A stretch of DNA of 64,000 nucleotides from Kalmusia sp. IMI 367209 (GCA_027946365.1 JAPEUQ010000002.1:992001-1056000), one strand, 5' to 3'; shown: positions 22,521 to 35,350, counted from the stretch's first letter. A program made the numbers and translations. The notes: generated by a model from the sequence alone, not told the origin.

Positions 22521-24458
22521 CTAGATGTCCTTGACGAACTGTCGCTCGCCAGTCACACCATCCCTTAGCCACATCCCCGTAGCGCCACCCGGCTGCTCCT
22601 CCCTGCCCTCCACGGCATGCCTCCCCTCACGACCAGCTCGGTACTGCTCCATACCAGCCAGTCCTCCCTGGCCACCACCACCACCACCACCACCGCTACC
22701 ACCAGACCGGCCCGAAAGCGGGAGCACAAGCCTCGTGTTTCGGCCCCGCTGGACCTCCATCACGGCCGAGTTGAGCAGCTCGGGCCGCTCGGGCCGCTCG
22801 GGAGGCGGGCCGTCCGGCTTGGCGAACGACACCGTAGCTGGGAGAGCCGGGACACCGGTCGACGGGTTCGGTTGTGGGACCAGGACGGGGCGCGTGATTC
22901 GAGGTAGAGGGGGAGCAGGGCTAGGCGAAGAGCGCTTGAATAAAGAGGTGAGGCTCTTCTTCGCCTTGATGCCGGGTCGGCCAAGCGAGCTTGAGTTCGG
23001 GTTGCCGCTGCCGGATCTACGGCCCGAGGACCGACCGAGGGCGCTAGTCGCCGAGGTAGTACAATCTTGGGCCGTGGTAGATAGCTGTTGGGGAGCATGC
23101 CTGGACTCACTTCGCGAAGATGATGAAGAGGACTTACGCGTCGCCTCTGGGACGCTGATCTCGGAGAGTGGACCCCACTTTGGGTATGCGGTCTCTTGGT
23201 TGGGACGGCGAGGTGGGCTATTCGTCAAACGTTTGATAGTTTTGGCAGAGGCCGTGGCTGCTTGGTTCTCGTATGGGGAGGGCGGCACAATGGGAGCCTG
23301 GTACGGCACTTCATGCTGGTGGTAGGAGAATGGCGTTACAGTTGAGAACGAGTACTGGCTTGGGGATGGAAGGAGAGATCCTGGTTGCTGGCTTGCTGAA
23401 ACGCTTCTCTTGTTGGGGAGTATTAATTCACGCGAGGGCAGCGGAACGTAAGCCGTATGCTGGTCTGCAGTAGTGGGTTTTCTGGTATGCAAAAGCGAGG
23501 ATGTGCTCGGAGACTTTGATGGAGAAGAGGCGATCTGACCTTCGAAAGCCACAATATCAGTTGAATGAGCGAAGTCCTTGTGAGACGTAGACTGCGGAAT
23601 AGAAGCCTTGTGTTGATCTCCCGGATTCACCCTCGTTTTGGGGAAGAGTGAGTACTTGGTCCGGGTCTGTGGCGGCTGTTGGCCTCCTGAAGACTTGTTC
23701 TTGATTGAAGGAGCGAGATTCACCTGAGACGAAGACTTCACGGGGGTGCTGTATGGTGCCACAAGAGGAACATATCGGGACGGTGGGGTCGGAGGTGAGA
23801 TACTGGAGCCCGCGAACATGCCAGAGGGAGGGCAACCGGGTTCATGTCTTACCTTCGAGAACGGCGGTGGAAGAGGAATATCGGAGGACTCGAATGACGC
23901 GACAGGAAGCATCTTGTACCTGCCTGGGATTGCTGGGACGGGCGGTGGAGAGTCTTCTTCCCGGGCGACCTCTCGACTTGACTTTCTGAGACTGAATACT
24001 GAGGCTGCTTATTGGTCAAAAAGGAAAGGGTTGGGGGAGACCAGGTTGAGGGAGATGAGCACGAGGGCACTTACACTTCTTCTTGACGAGCTTTGGCTGT
24101 AGGTGCAAAGCGGGCTCGCTGGCTTCCCAAGGTGCACAGAAGCTTCGCGCCGTGCCAGGCGGTGATACCTCGATACCACGTTTATGCTCATCTTGTCCCA
24201 GTTCGTCCCCTTTCTCCTTGTCCTTTTGTTCCTTCTCCCTCTTCTCAACGAGCGAAGCTGTCCATGTTAGCTGTTGTCTGACGATTCAAACCTTAGTTTT
24301 GACTTCTCCACCACATAGGCTGTCGCCAAGCATTTCCATAAAAACACACAAAAGCGCCAAAGCACACGCTCGAAAAAAAGAGTGCAGGGAAGACGTGCAG
24401 CGTGATAGGGTAACCATAAAAAGAAAGTTAGCCTACCTTTGCTCCGAAGACGATTCAT
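22521..24458 (-). CDS. Uncharacterised disordered Pro/Ser-rich protein
   Basis: Exons are 24437-24458, 24075-24257 and 22521-23998; 560 aa in one continuous frame. The first 22 nt exon encodes MNRLRSK. Residues 8-30 are a charged run (LVEKREKEQKDKEKGDEL) that could form a short helix. A conserved-looking REVAREEDSPPPVPAIPGRYKMLP segment follows near residue 80. The remainder is Ser/Pro/Thr-rich, with a Ser cluster (RKSSSSSSRSESR) and a basic stretch (KAKKSLTSLFKRSS). Near the C-terminus is a run of eight glycines coded by a CCA/CCG microsatellite on the plus strand (about 22670-22700). No domain is recognised and no function is assigned. Composition suggests a regulatory or scaffold protein. 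Confidence 0.72.
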
Positions 24459-27018
24459 CCTTGCGAGTCCTTTGAACTTCTTTTTAGCAAACTGAAAGCG
24501 CGAAGCGCAATAAGGTAGAAGACGATAGACGCGACTGTAGCAAGGAGTCTGTGGCTATACGGATTTGGGTTGAAAAGTGGAAGTGGACGTGGGATGCGGA
24601 CGCAGACGTGGACGTGAAATTGTAAACAAACGCGAGACAGGCAGGAGCGCGAAATCGTGTCGGTGAAGACAGATACTATGACGACGACGATGAGACGGTG
24701 AAGTGAAGTGAAGAGTGACTAACAAGGAGGCCAAGTAAAGACAGACTGAGCCCAAAGTTGTTTTCAGAGGTGCCTACATCATTATCACACGATATTGGTA
24801 CTCACCATACGTTAGAAATATGTAATCCGGAAGAGATGAGAAATGTCTATCATCTAATACCTGCAGACGATTAAGCAATTGCGAAAGTAATCCTCTGTCC
24901 CTCAGACAATAGCACGGCGTATAGATCGTCTTTATCCCGCTCATGCAATGGAGTTCACTACTTATGGACTACATGATAATGATCGTATCCTCTACTAATC
25001 ATCGGGAAAACCCTATAGTGGGCAGTGTGTTGGTGAACTGAACCATGGATCGCCGCGCGCTACTGAAAAATAAACAACAACTTTGGTATATTGTCTCAAC
25101 GTTGAGAGAATTGCCATTCTTTAGTCAATATGGAATCATAAAGGCCGTGAATAGGACGATAAACTATAGAAAATATGAAGAGTATTTCCTATTGGCCAGC
25201 GATGGCAACAGGGACCCTCTACATAGAATGACTTCGTTCCGACCCACAGCCTCACGTCAAGTATTGGAGACTGTGCTATGTACTCTAATGTAATCCATTT
25301 CAGAATGAGTCTCCAAGATTCTGGGCTAGGACAACAGAACCCGGAAGGATGACGGAGAGACGTCTACGTAACCGCACAACCATCGCAATGGCATTCGGTA
25401 CTGAAGTCAGGTCGAGCGTACGGCAGTGTCTTGAGGTATTCTATCACTGCCGATTAATAAATTTAATACTTGTAATATATGATACATCTTCTCTGAAGCG
25501 AATAGTTCCAGGCCAAAGACTTAAAGATTATGTTGTGTACGGTAGGTAACATAGCCCACAAATATTCACCAATTTATTCATTTAATACCATAAAGAAATC
25601 ATATTCCACGGAGACAGATGCAAAGTCCAATATCTATGTGACCGATGCCCAGTTCCAAAGCCATGTTGAATGCAGGTCAGTGTCAAGCCTGCAATCAGCG
25701 TTGCTCAGCAGGACCCCGTTAATACTACCATATACTCCATTGATCACTCTTCACTCCCTTCTCAAGAAATTTTACTCATCATGAAACGCTAGCCTAGATG
25801 TCAGCCATGCTATAGAGCATATATACATTACGGGAATTTGTCAGATAGAACTGCTCTACATATCCACCGACAATCTAAGATGCTGATACTCAACTACACA
25901 CCAAGCAACTTCTCTCCCTGCACGGGTGATATCTTATACATACTCCGTGGCGCAATCATTGCGCAGTACTAGACTCCCAGCGACTTTAGTGCAAACTGCC
26001 CTTCTATTCATGCAAGAAGAGTACGCAAAGCCTACCTCAAGGCAGAATTTGAGGCACCATGCTCAAAACTCTTGGTAGAAAGATGACCCAGTACTAGTCA
26101 ATGAGCCAGTCAAGCCCTGCTGATAATGGAGCAAATGAGGTGTCGAAGGAAGACTTGATTAATCTGTTGTCCGAGGTAGGCAATACTTTGGATGCCCTGG
26201 CAGCAATGAGCAACCCTTGCGAACATTCTTCATCTGGGCACGTCTCCCCGCTACTTTGTGCCAGCCCGCTGCTTCTAGTCTTATCTAGCTTTGAGATATT
26301 CTGATCTATAAAAATCCACCCCATGTCAACACTCGGGTGTAGGCCTCCTTGTAGGTACATCGACCGCAGAGCCACTACCCAGAGCAAGGAGCGCTACGCG
26401 AAAACTCGAAGAACCTCACCATCACAATTGTACAGCAGAACCCAAATGTTAGACATGAATACTTCTTTGCCCTCTTACGAAAGGCAAAGGCGAGCACTAT
26501 GCCCAAATTTTTTTTTGTGTTTTTGTTTTTATATGTTACGTTGTGGTAATGGTCGTGCCTAGTTCCTCGATAGAGAGGGAGACGTCCAAATTGATGCAGA
26601 AGCTCGGGTTTCCAGCGCCCACCTTGAGCCTCTACGAAAGCAATGCTGAAACAATGACAGCAAGATTCCTACCAATAGATTCAGTCCCGCCAATGCTCAT
26701 GAACGTCCAATTCGTGGCGTAGCAAGCATCCGTCCCTCAACCAAATCGACCTGAATAGATCCCGAAACCTAAGGGTTCAATTAAACCCTTACCCTAGACG
26801 AAGCATAACCACATCCAGCACCTACGTGACGCGCCGGTCACGACCTCGAGATAATTGACGCCCGATACAAGTAGGAAATTGTCCGCCAGGAGACTCACTT
26901 AATAAAAGACGAAGGTAGGAAAACAAACAAAATACCAATATTGACAAATGAAAGTGGAACACTTGAACAAATCGCAGGCTATGCAGGATATCGAACGATG
27001 AGCAGAAGACGCCAAAGA
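24459..27018. other. 2.5 kb gene-poor, AT-rich region
   Basis: 24459-24780 is the promoter of the disordered-protein gene. From about 24780 to 26560 the sequence is AT-rich with only short frames, a T-rich run near 26506-26532 and no recognised protein. It may be decayed mobile DNA, but no coding remnant supports that. 26560-27018 is the probable 3' UTR of the PNRC-motif gene. Confidence 0.4.
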
Positions 27019-28632
27019 TTACCGTACGCCATTCGGATCTCCAAGATTAAGCAAACGTTTAAGATTCTGCTCCAAGACCAAGTTATCGGATTCTGCCTTT
27101 TTGGGAGGAGTGCCTGGCGGTTTCGCGCGTACGGAGGAAGGTATGAAAGCCATGGCCGTGCTAGACTTCTGCGAAGTGGCAGGTGTACCAGTCGGGCCTG
27201 CGTTTGGGGCAAGATTCGCTTTGGCGTGAGGATAAGAGTCCGGGCGAGGGTGATAAGTGCGTCGGCCGGGGCTTCGAATATGTTGATTGTTTGGCGAACC
27301 TCTGTATGGCGGAATAGGAGCAATCTGCGGTGCAGATCCACGGCGTGGGCCACCAGGGCCATTCAATACGTTCCCCAAAAGACCCCTCATATCGTTGTTC
27401 GTCGGAGGAAACGGTGGAAACCCGCCTTGTGGTACAATGGGCGAGTCGGCAGTAATTTCCGTGCGAAGACCAGAGTTACGCTTGGCAGGATCTCCTTTTG
27501 CGGCTTTGAACTTGGATGAAAGGTTTTGATTACCATAAAACAGATCGGAACCCTCCTGGGGTTGCATTGGGACAGGTGTATTAGGTCCGGATGTGCTACG
27601 GAAAGGAGATGGCCTATCTTTATGAAACGGGGATGGAGAGTGATTTCGTAGAGCAGGATCAGAAGAATTACGATCTAAAGCTTTTGGTGGAGTGGTCGTG
27701 GCCGCCTTGTTCTGGGACATGGAGACCCGTTTGAAAAGATCCTGGACAGCATCCGTTTCTGTAGGCTGCTGAGTGAGAGCCTCCAACTGTGGGATCTTCG
27801 AAGGCGCAGTGACAGATCGATGGGTACCGGGAGATGCGGCGGGCGGGGAAAATTGCGTGGTCCTACTATTTGCCTCAAGCTCTATAGGGAAAGGGGCATT
27901 CAAGGAGCCGAAAGAGTCGTGCTTGACGTGCTGCGGCCTGCCGTTGCTTGGGAGAGCATTCGGGGGAGAAAACGGTGCCGAAAGAGGACTGCAATTCACG
28001 TTCCTAGCTCTTTCTGCCCTATCCGCTTTGAAAAGCATATCTAAGGGAGAATTTTGATGGCGGGAAGGGATGGGTATTGAACCTCGCGAAGGCGACGGGG
28101 AAGGTGAAGAGCCAGAATCGGAACCCTCCTCGGGAGGTGGGGTCGGAGGACCAGAGTGCGTCTTTGGAGGGACAGATTTCGATAGAAACTTGGGGATAGG
28201 TAGAGCGGAGGGTGCTGGGGAAGCATGGAAAGTGGGCCCGGCATACGCGCCTTGTGCCTTAGCTGGCGTTGCAGCAGGAGCAGGGCCGATATCCGTGTCG
28301 GTCAGGGACGCCGTCGCCATAGTAGTGGGTGAGAACACACGATCGACGGAGGGTTGGGAGCGAGTATGTTTCTTGGGCGGACGCGGTCCTACAGGAAGTG
28401 CTCTCTCCTCGCTCGAAAGAATTGCGCTCTCAGCATGCGTCAGGTCCTGAGGCGCAAGCCCAACACCGCTCTGTTGCCCTGTCGCGTGATTCCCATTATG
28501 TGCGCGGTTGCCTTTTGGTTTCCTCTGGCCCCTGTTGCCGTTGTTGTTGGGAGGCGCCTGATTGGCATTCTTCGAGGACGGTTGGTGGGCCCGCGGCGCG
28601 CGGGGAGAGGGGGCGATTTGTGCGCTCGACAT
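27019..28632 (-). CDS. Disordered protein with a PNRC-type (decapping-factor-binding) motif
   Basis: A single exon starting MSSAQIAPSPRAPRA; 537 aa, almost wholly low-complexity, rich in Pro, Ser and Asn. Around residues 138-152 it carries FHASPAPSALPIPKFLSKS. This matches the SP-x-P-x-x-LP-x-P-F pattern of the PNRC motif, which in animal PNRC2 and yeast Edc1-like proteins binds the EVH1 domain of the decapping activator Dcp1. The C-terminus has a short ordered-looking helix (LVLEQNLKRLLNLGDPNG). The likely role is an mRNA decay regulator, but this rests on a short motif. Its promoter is shared with RBX1 (divergent, 761 bp). Confidence 0.75.
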   Translation of the reverse strand: MSSAQIAPSPRAPRAHQPSSKNANQAPPNNNGNRGQRKPKGNRAHNGNHATGQQSGVGLAPQDLTHAESAILSSEERALPVGPRPPKKHTRSQPSVDRVFSPTTMATASLTDTDIGPAPAATPAKAQGAYAGPTFHASPAPSALPIPKFLSKSVPPKTHSGPPTPPPEEGSDSGSSPSPSPSRGSIPIPSRHQNSPLDMLFKADRAERARNVNCSPLSAPFSPPNALPSNGRPQHVKHDSFGSLNAPFPIELEANSRTTQFSPPAASPGTHRSVTAPSKIPQLEALTQQPTETDAVQDLFKRVSMSQNKAATTTPPKALDRNSSDPALRNHSPSPFHKDRPSPFRSTSGPNTPVPMQPQEGSDLFYGNQNLSSKFKAAKGDPAKRNSGLRTEITADSPIVPQGGFPPFPPTNNDMRGLLGNVLNGPGGPRRGSAPQIAPIPPYRGSPNNQHIRSPGRRTYHPRPDSYPHAKANLAPNAGPTGTPATSQKSSTAMAFIPSSVRAKPPGTPPKKAESDNLVLEQNLKRLLNLGDPNGVR

Positions 28633-29393
28633 GTAGTAGTGACGAATATATTAGGGTTTTCGGGTGGGTGAGGGTCGGTGGTTATCTCGAGGGTCGTCGA
28701 CGGATGCCCTTAGTCCTGCGGTGGGAGACGGATAGTGTGGGTCGGGATGACGAGGCTGTGTTTCTTGGGTTGTATGGAGAATCTAAATGGCGGGAGATTG
28801 AAGAGATCATATCCAGTTGTCCAGAAGTAAAGATGGAGATGGACCGTATGGGAGTCAAGGAAAGTACCGTAGGTGAAGGAGGGGTGTTGTGATGTCGACG
28901 CTGGCTTATTAGGCGGACTTCATTCACAACCTGGTTTGTCTTGGCTTAGCTCACTACGGGTGACTGGGCGAATAGCGCCTGACAAGCGCAGCGTAGGGCT
29001 GAGTTGGGACGAGAACAGCGTGGAGTCGCGTGGTGAGTCAAGGAGGCGAGCGAGAGCAGGCTTTTTGTGAACCGGCTTGGATTGCAGGTCGAGGCGCTGA
29101 AATTGACTTTGCTCAGCGGTCTTGACGTGCCGGGGAAACGCTGCTTCCCGCGACCAGAGAGAAGAGCGGGGCTTGGCGGGTGCCCTGCACCATAGCGTCC
29201 AGGCATCGTTGCAGCCTTCACATCAACAGCTTTCGCACACCCACCGCCACCCTCGGGTCACACATATAACATATACCTGAGCTGCACTCTAAGCTCTTGT
29301 TGCCATAATCACGGCCCGACCGACCCCAGCTACCGTTTTCAGCAACGACTGAGCTCCCCGCGCCCCCACATTCTCCAACACATACCAGAAAAC
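28633..29393. promoter_or_regulatory. Divergent promoter region between the PNRC-motif gene and RBX1
   Basis: This 761 bp stretch contains several open frames on both strands, none with recognisable coding character. It must contain both promoters. Confidence 0.45.
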
Positions 29394-29840
<447 letters not shown>

Positions 29841-30089
29841 AAGGGGTTCAAGGCATGCATGGTCATCTTCATGTAATAATGAGCCAACTCCGCGATGTGA
29901 AATGGCGCTTTGGACATCTGGCATGGTCGTTTAGGCGTCCGGATATGGTCTTTTGAGGACGTAGCATAGCACGGGCAACAGAAGCCTAGTGATGAAATCC
30001 ACATAAATCATGATTCAAGCATGTCTTCTATAAACCCGCTTGATTTCTTTCATCTTGCGGTAGCCTCATCCACCCGGAAATCCGCCCCA

Positions 30090-30492
30090 TCATCCGACTT
30101 TTTGCCCGTCGACGTCGATGCTGAGCCCGGAGGTAGCGATGTGCGGAGAAAGCCAGGGCTCGGGGTTCTTGTTGAAGAAGGGCCACGGCGGCACGACGGC
30201 GAGGAAGGTGAGGGCGGTGCCAGCGAGGCCAATGTAGAGGGTGAGCTTGATGTCCTGGGCCATGAAGCCAATGAAGAAGGCAAAGATCTATCCGCGTGAG
30301 CATCCGCGTTCGTCGAACGAGCAGGTGAAGCGTACGCCAGCTGCACCGAGCAGAACGTTAGTTATCAGCTCTGCCCATCGCTGGCCCTCGAAGTCCTGCC
30401 TGTGTTAGAACGATCAAAGAGCACCGTGGAGGTATACCCACAATCTGCCCCTCCACAGCATCGCGCACTTGGTCTAGCAGCTGATCGGCCAT
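30090..30492 (-). CDS. SPC1: Signal peptidase complex subunit 1 (SPC12)
   Basis: Exons are 30442-30492, 30336-30395 and 30090-30287, with 46 and 48 bp introns; 102 aa. The sequence starts MADQLLDQVRDAVEGQI and continues DFEGQRWAELITNVLL. Two transmembrane helices follow, separated by a short loop (FMAQDIKLTLYIGL), then the family hallmark VVPPWPFFNKNPEPWL. This is a small ER-membrane subunit that shapes substrate choice of the signal peptidase. It lies tail to tail with RBX1 (250 bp gap). Confidence 0.94.
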
Positions 30493-31636
30493 TGCGTGTG
30501 CGCCTGCTCCAGCTAGTCGAGTTACAGCTGAAAGAAGTACTCGAGTCTCGATGTGCTGCTGGGTGCGCGCGATGAGAGCATACGTCGGCTAGGGCATAGC
30601 GTGAATGGTTATGTGGCTACAGGCAGGTCCGGCTTGGTTGGCCGCTAAGTGCAGGGGTGCCTCAGCCGCCGCAAGGGGCATCCTGTGCCGTATGACATCG
30701 CCGCTCAAAGCGTACTCGGGGATGAGACGGTGTGTAGAGAGTAGAAAGCAAGCCGTGAAAACCCAGTCCAGGTCATTCGAACGTGACTCGGTCATCGACT
30801 GTGTGATTATTGGACAGCGCAGCCCTGCCCATTGTGTTCCTGCGCAGTCGGCCGCGGCCGTTCTTAGAACAAGAAAGTTGCTCGGTCCACAGCTGATCGA
30901 ATGCGCACCGGCCCGCAGACAGACTTTTACCATTTGGCTCGCCTCTTCCCTTTCTCCTCCCCACCACCCCGTCCTTTTGGACTTTACCATTAGCAAATAC
31001 AAGCACCGCCGGCACCACCGTCGTCCGCACAATTGTACGCTTTCTTCGTTGTCCTGCTGGGCCGTCTGTTCCCGAATTGCCTCGCTGACCTTGGAAGCCG
31101 ACCAGGACAAACAGCCCACGTTCTCAGCGACTGGCCGAAAACTCACGTTCTCGTTCCGTCGCTCCCCCAAATTCCAAGCGCTTTCTGACGCCACGGCGTC
31201 TTGATCAATCAAACCACCAAGTTGGCGGGCCTCTACATCCACAAGTTTTCCTTCGTTCGTCCTCTTCTAGGACCCAAGGCGTGGGTCTACGGAGGCGACT
31301 ACAAGAAGCCCCCATAACTGGGCTTTGGCGATACACACCGTCCTACGTGCAACTGTCGTTTCTCTAAAAACTTCTTTACCCGGGTGCTGGGTTGGGAAGG
31401 CTGGCTATTAGCACACTTGATTCCCGAAAGGGCTGAGTGTAGGGTGTGATTCCCTACGCGAAGCCTCACATCCACGTTGAGCGCACCGTCGAGGTGAGCG
31501 CTCACAAGCGACTCACCGAGAAAAGTCGACGCTCTTGCGCCGCAAGAGTCGCTGCTGTTAAAAGCCATCAAGCTGGCTTAATTTAAGAGAAAAGAACAAG
31601 AGTCGGAGTCCCACCCATTCGCGCCCAGTCGCCACA
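30493..31636. promoter_or_regulatory. 1.1 kb divergent region between SPC1 and the CorA transporter gene
   Basis: Two long overlapping frames, 30605-31204 plus (199 aa) and 30589-31242 minus (217 aa), cover the same DNA. Neither shows a family, signal peptide or good domain. They look like chance frames in GC-rich DNA. Both promoters lie here. Confidence 0.45.
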
Positions 31637-33623
31637 ATGACTGACACTCCGAGATCTGAGAAGTCCCAGACGAGGTACAGCACCCCGGTGTCTGACCTCG
31701 ATGACCATCGCCACCAGCCTGCCTCAATGCCTAGGGCCGATACCTCGCCAACTCGCTCGCGCCGGCCAACATTTGCGAGCATCCAGGCCCTCCCAGAGCG
31801 TGCCACCCCTCTGCAACTCGTCAACGAAGCACTAGAGGTCCACAATGTGACTGCGCGCGACTTTGAAACTGCTGTGGTGGACGATGATGAGATGCATTTG
31901 TCCCCCGACGATGTATTCGGGAAGGCGCGGTTCGCTCGCCCATAGCCCCATCGCTCGCCGTGATACGTTCAGGCACCCTCGAGACCCGGCAGTTGAACGT
32001 TTGAGGCGCTCAAGGGCATCTTCCACGACGTCGCGCTCTACGTCTCCCCCAAACTCAGTTGATGCGTTTGCAGACGCTCGCCCGCGTCGCCGTGCCGGGA
32101 CCGTCAACAGTCGCCCACCATCTGTGGGTGAGGATGAGCCTGAGCTCCATAGGACCATCTCAGGGGGCACGCGCCGACGTCCAACAATCAGTGACGAGCG
32201 TCCAGAGATTCACAGAGTTGATACTACTTCAACGCACAGCTCCGCCGAGGAAGACGTTTGCTTTCCAGTTCAAGAAGACACGGGCAAGACTACCAGGTTC
32301 GATTACGAAGAGCTTGAAGAGTTTGTGGCCGAGTCCCAGACCAAGACACCTATTGGAAACCTCCACCGCAAATCAAGCGTAGAATCTCGGCTTTCGAAGA
32401 CAAAGCCCCGGATCTTCAATGACCTGCGCCCAAAGTCTAGCCATTCCACGACCCCAAAGATGGATGCAGATGCCATGACAGTCAAAGAAACAATTGATCC
32501 GGCGATGCAGGAAAAACTTGCCGAGGAAGGTTTGGCTCACATGTTCACCTCGGACAAGCAAACCATCCAGCCTGCGCTCAATAGATGGACATTCTTCTCG
32601 TCCGAGTTGGACGACACCATCCATGCTGCCGAGTTGGGTGGTCTGCTCATGCCAGGCGAACGCTTCTCCGATCTATTTGAGCCGCCGTCGGACACCGGTG
32701 TCTGGTGGTTGGATATGGTCAACCCTACCGAAGAGGAGGTCTTTGCCATCTGCAAGGCCTTTGGCGTCCATCCTCTTACGCGCGAGGATATTGCCATTCA
32801 GGAGCCTCGTGAGAAGGTAGAGCTCTTCCACCAGTACTACTTTGTCTGTTTCCGTTCGTTCTATCAGACAGACAAGGAGCACGAAGACTATCTGGAACCC
32901 ATCAATTTCTATGCCGTGGTCTTCAAGGAAGGCATTTTGTCTTTCACGTTCACCGAAAGCCCCCACGCGCTAAATGTCCGTAAGCGTATTGGCCGACTTC
33001 GGGACTACATCAATCTCAACGCTGATTGGATCTGCTATGCCTTGATTGACGACATCGTGGATAGCTTCGCCCCGGTGCTCCGGACCATTGAGCAGGAGAC
33101 GGACACCATCGAAGATCAGGTCTTCATCGCGCGCATCGAGGATTCGCGCGAAATCCTCCGGGCCATTGGCGACTGTCGCAAGAAAGTGATGCAGCTGCTG
33201 CGACTTCTGGGTGGCAAGGCAGATGTGATCAAGGGGTTTGCCAAGCGATGCAACGAAAGCTACAGTGTTGCACCCCGCGGCGATGTGGGCCTCTACCTCA
33301 GCGACATCCAGGACCACGTCGTTACCATGATGTCCAATCTTGGCCACTTCGAGAAGATGCTTTCACGGTCCCACTCCAACTACCTGGCCCAGATTTCAGT
33401 CGACCAGGTCATACAAGGCAATCAATCCAACGTAACCCTAGGCAAGGTCACTGTGATTGCGACTATCCTCGTCCCGCTGAACTTGATCTGTGGTCTGTTC
33501 GGCATGAACGTCAAAGTGCCTGGACAGGATGGGAGCCTTGGCTGGTTCTTCGGCATCTTGGGGACCATTGTTCTCTTTGTGGCTGTCTGCTTGGGGACGG
33601 CAAAGCGGATGCGGTACATTTGA
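31637..33623 (+). CDS. CorA-family divalent metal (Mg2+) transporter, with a one-base frame conflict near 31935
   Basis: The protein has a disordered Ser/Arg-rich cytosolic N-terminus of about 190 residues, the CorA alpha/beta cytosolic domain (GVWWLDMVNPTEEEV, HPLTREDIAIQEPREKVELF), a long stalk helix and two C-terminal membrane helices with the selectivity motif GMN in LICGLFGMNVKVPG. That is the Alr1/Mnr2/Mrs2 superfamily, closest to Alr1/Mnr2 by layout (plasma membrane or vacuole). The ATG at 31637 opens a frame that reads to about 31935 and then meets TAG. The rest is open one base over, from ...AHSPIARRDTF. No GT-AG pair in the region gives the required length, so a one-base indel is likely. 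Family certain; N-terminus provisional. Confidence 0.87.
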
Positions 33624-34553
33624 TTGCCATGTCTGAGCACATGGTTATCTATGCTCGTTCCATCCTTTGGCGAGTGATTTTACTTGAATCTATCTTGTGC
33701 ATGCTTTCCTTCCTGTATTTTGTTTTATCTTGGAGAATGTGGGTTGTCTAGAAGCGGGAGTAATGGGCAAAGATGTTGGCTACTGTAGTCTAGCATGGCG
33801 ACGGGGAAAAGCGGCATTGCCTAAGTGCGTTTTGTCAGTACATTTTCTTTGTATAGACGACTAGAGTCTTTAACGAGGTTTCACAATTCACGTGTTGATT
33901 TATGTCTGCATGTATGATGATAAGTTGTTCACAAAGACGGTGCATCTCGGATGAAATAGGAACAGTGTACACGCATGACCAGCACGGACCTTGCAGGCAG
34001 CCGCCCCGTTCTTCGTGACAGGCCTAACTTCACGCCTAGCCCTTCATGAGCACGGTCCCGAAAGCGGGAGGTGAAGCCGGAACGATGACGTGCTTTCCAC
34101 CAACAGAGGACTGCGACCTCACAGAGACTGCGGCAAAGAAAAGGCGAGGAGAAGAGGGCAAGTCTGGCGCCTTCGCTCGCCAGTGAGAATCTAGGGAGCG
34201 CTCACCAGCGCATTAGGCGGCGTCGGGCAGGCCGCGGTCAAGTCAGGCGCCGGTAGAGTGGAGGCTATCGGACCCTGGTCTGGAGCGCGCGGGATTCGTC
34301 TTTCGTGCTTCATGCTCAGCGCCTCTTCACCTCCGCTCGCCTTCACCCTGTGCGCCTTCCCGAACGCTTCTTCTGCTCCTCGACTTCTTCAAAAACCCCC
34401 TCGTCCCTGACGCTGCCCCTTTGTCTCAGTCCGCATCAGCAACCGCAGCCACAACCGAAACCGCCACCACCGCAACGCCGAAGCTAACCAGCACGAAGAT
34501 CAGCATACAGACAAAGACACCCTACACTTTACTTCAACTCGTGCGACGGCAGC
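33624..34553. other. Intergenic region between the CorA gene and CDC34
   Basis: This 930 bp stretch contains the CorA 3' UTR and the CDC34 promoter. The last 200 bp on the plus strand are C-rich and A-rich with ACC/CAC repeats, as in several promoters here. No gene is supported. Confidence 0.4.
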
Positions 34554-35350
34554 ATGGCACAGTCAGCGGAGCGCTTGCTCATGAACGAGTTCAAGCAGTT
34601 GAGCAAGGAGACTTGGACCAACATCGACGTGAGCAACGACACATGTCTTAGACAATCGGATCGGACGTGCAGAACCCGGCTAACTGGCGTATAGCTGATC
34701 AATGAAAACGTCTTCGAGTGGAGCGTGGCGCTCATCGTCCTAAACCCAGACTCCCTATACTACGGCGGCTACTTCAAGGCCCAACTTTCGTTCCCGAAGA
34801 ACTACCCGTTCTCACCACCAGGTGCGTACAGAACTACGAAGGCGCTTGGGGAGCATGACTAACACGTAAGGCAGACTTCAAGTTCGTCCGACCTCTATAC
34901 CACCCTAACATCTATCCCGATGGCCGCCTCTGCATCTCGATTCTGCATCCCCCGGGCGATGACGAAATGTCCGGTGAGACCGCAGCCGAACGCTGGAGTC
35001 CCGTGCAGCGCGTCGAGTCAGTTTTGATCTCTATCCTTTCTCTGCTCGACGATCCGGAAGTCTCCTCCCCCGCCAACGTCGATGCTGGTGTTATGCTGCG
35101 TAACAAGCCGGAAGAATACAAAAAGCTCGTGCGAAAGGATTTGGAGACCAGCAAGGGCGATATACCGGCCGGCTTCGTGATGCCCACCCACGAGAGCGCG
35201 TGGAAGAAGAAAGAGGACGAAGGAGATTTCGATATGAGCTGGGAGGACAGCGACGTCGAGAGCTTCGGCGGTAGCGAGAGCGACATAGACGAGAACATGG
35301 ACTCGGACTTTGAGGAGGCTGATGACGACGAGGACGAAGACGAGAAGTAG
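34554..35350 (+). CDS. CDC34: Ubiquitin-conjugating enzyme E2, Cdc34/Ubc3 type
   Basis: Exons are 34554-34628, 34695-34821 and 34875-35350; 225 aa. It has the UBC fold with FPKNYPFSPPDFKF, the HPN motif (YHPNIYPDGRLCISIL), catalytic Cys in GRLCISIL, and the acidic-loop insertion after HPPGDDEMSGE that marks Cdc34. SPANVDAGVMLRNKPEEYKKLV and PAGFVMPTHES follow. The C-terminal tail is strongly acidic (repeated D/E to the end), as in yeast Cdc34, where it docks on the cullin. Cdc34 supplies ubiquitin to SCF ligases for cell-cycle regulators. Confidence 0.96.

Noticed and set aside
22525..23325. 266 aa plus-strand frame opposite the disordered-protein gene
   Set aside because: A shadow of the Ser/Pro-rich minus-strand gene, whose three exons join in frame.
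30589..31242. Overlapping 199 aa (plus) and 217 aa (minus) frames
   Set aside because: No family, signal or domain; they mirror each other in a divergent promoter region.
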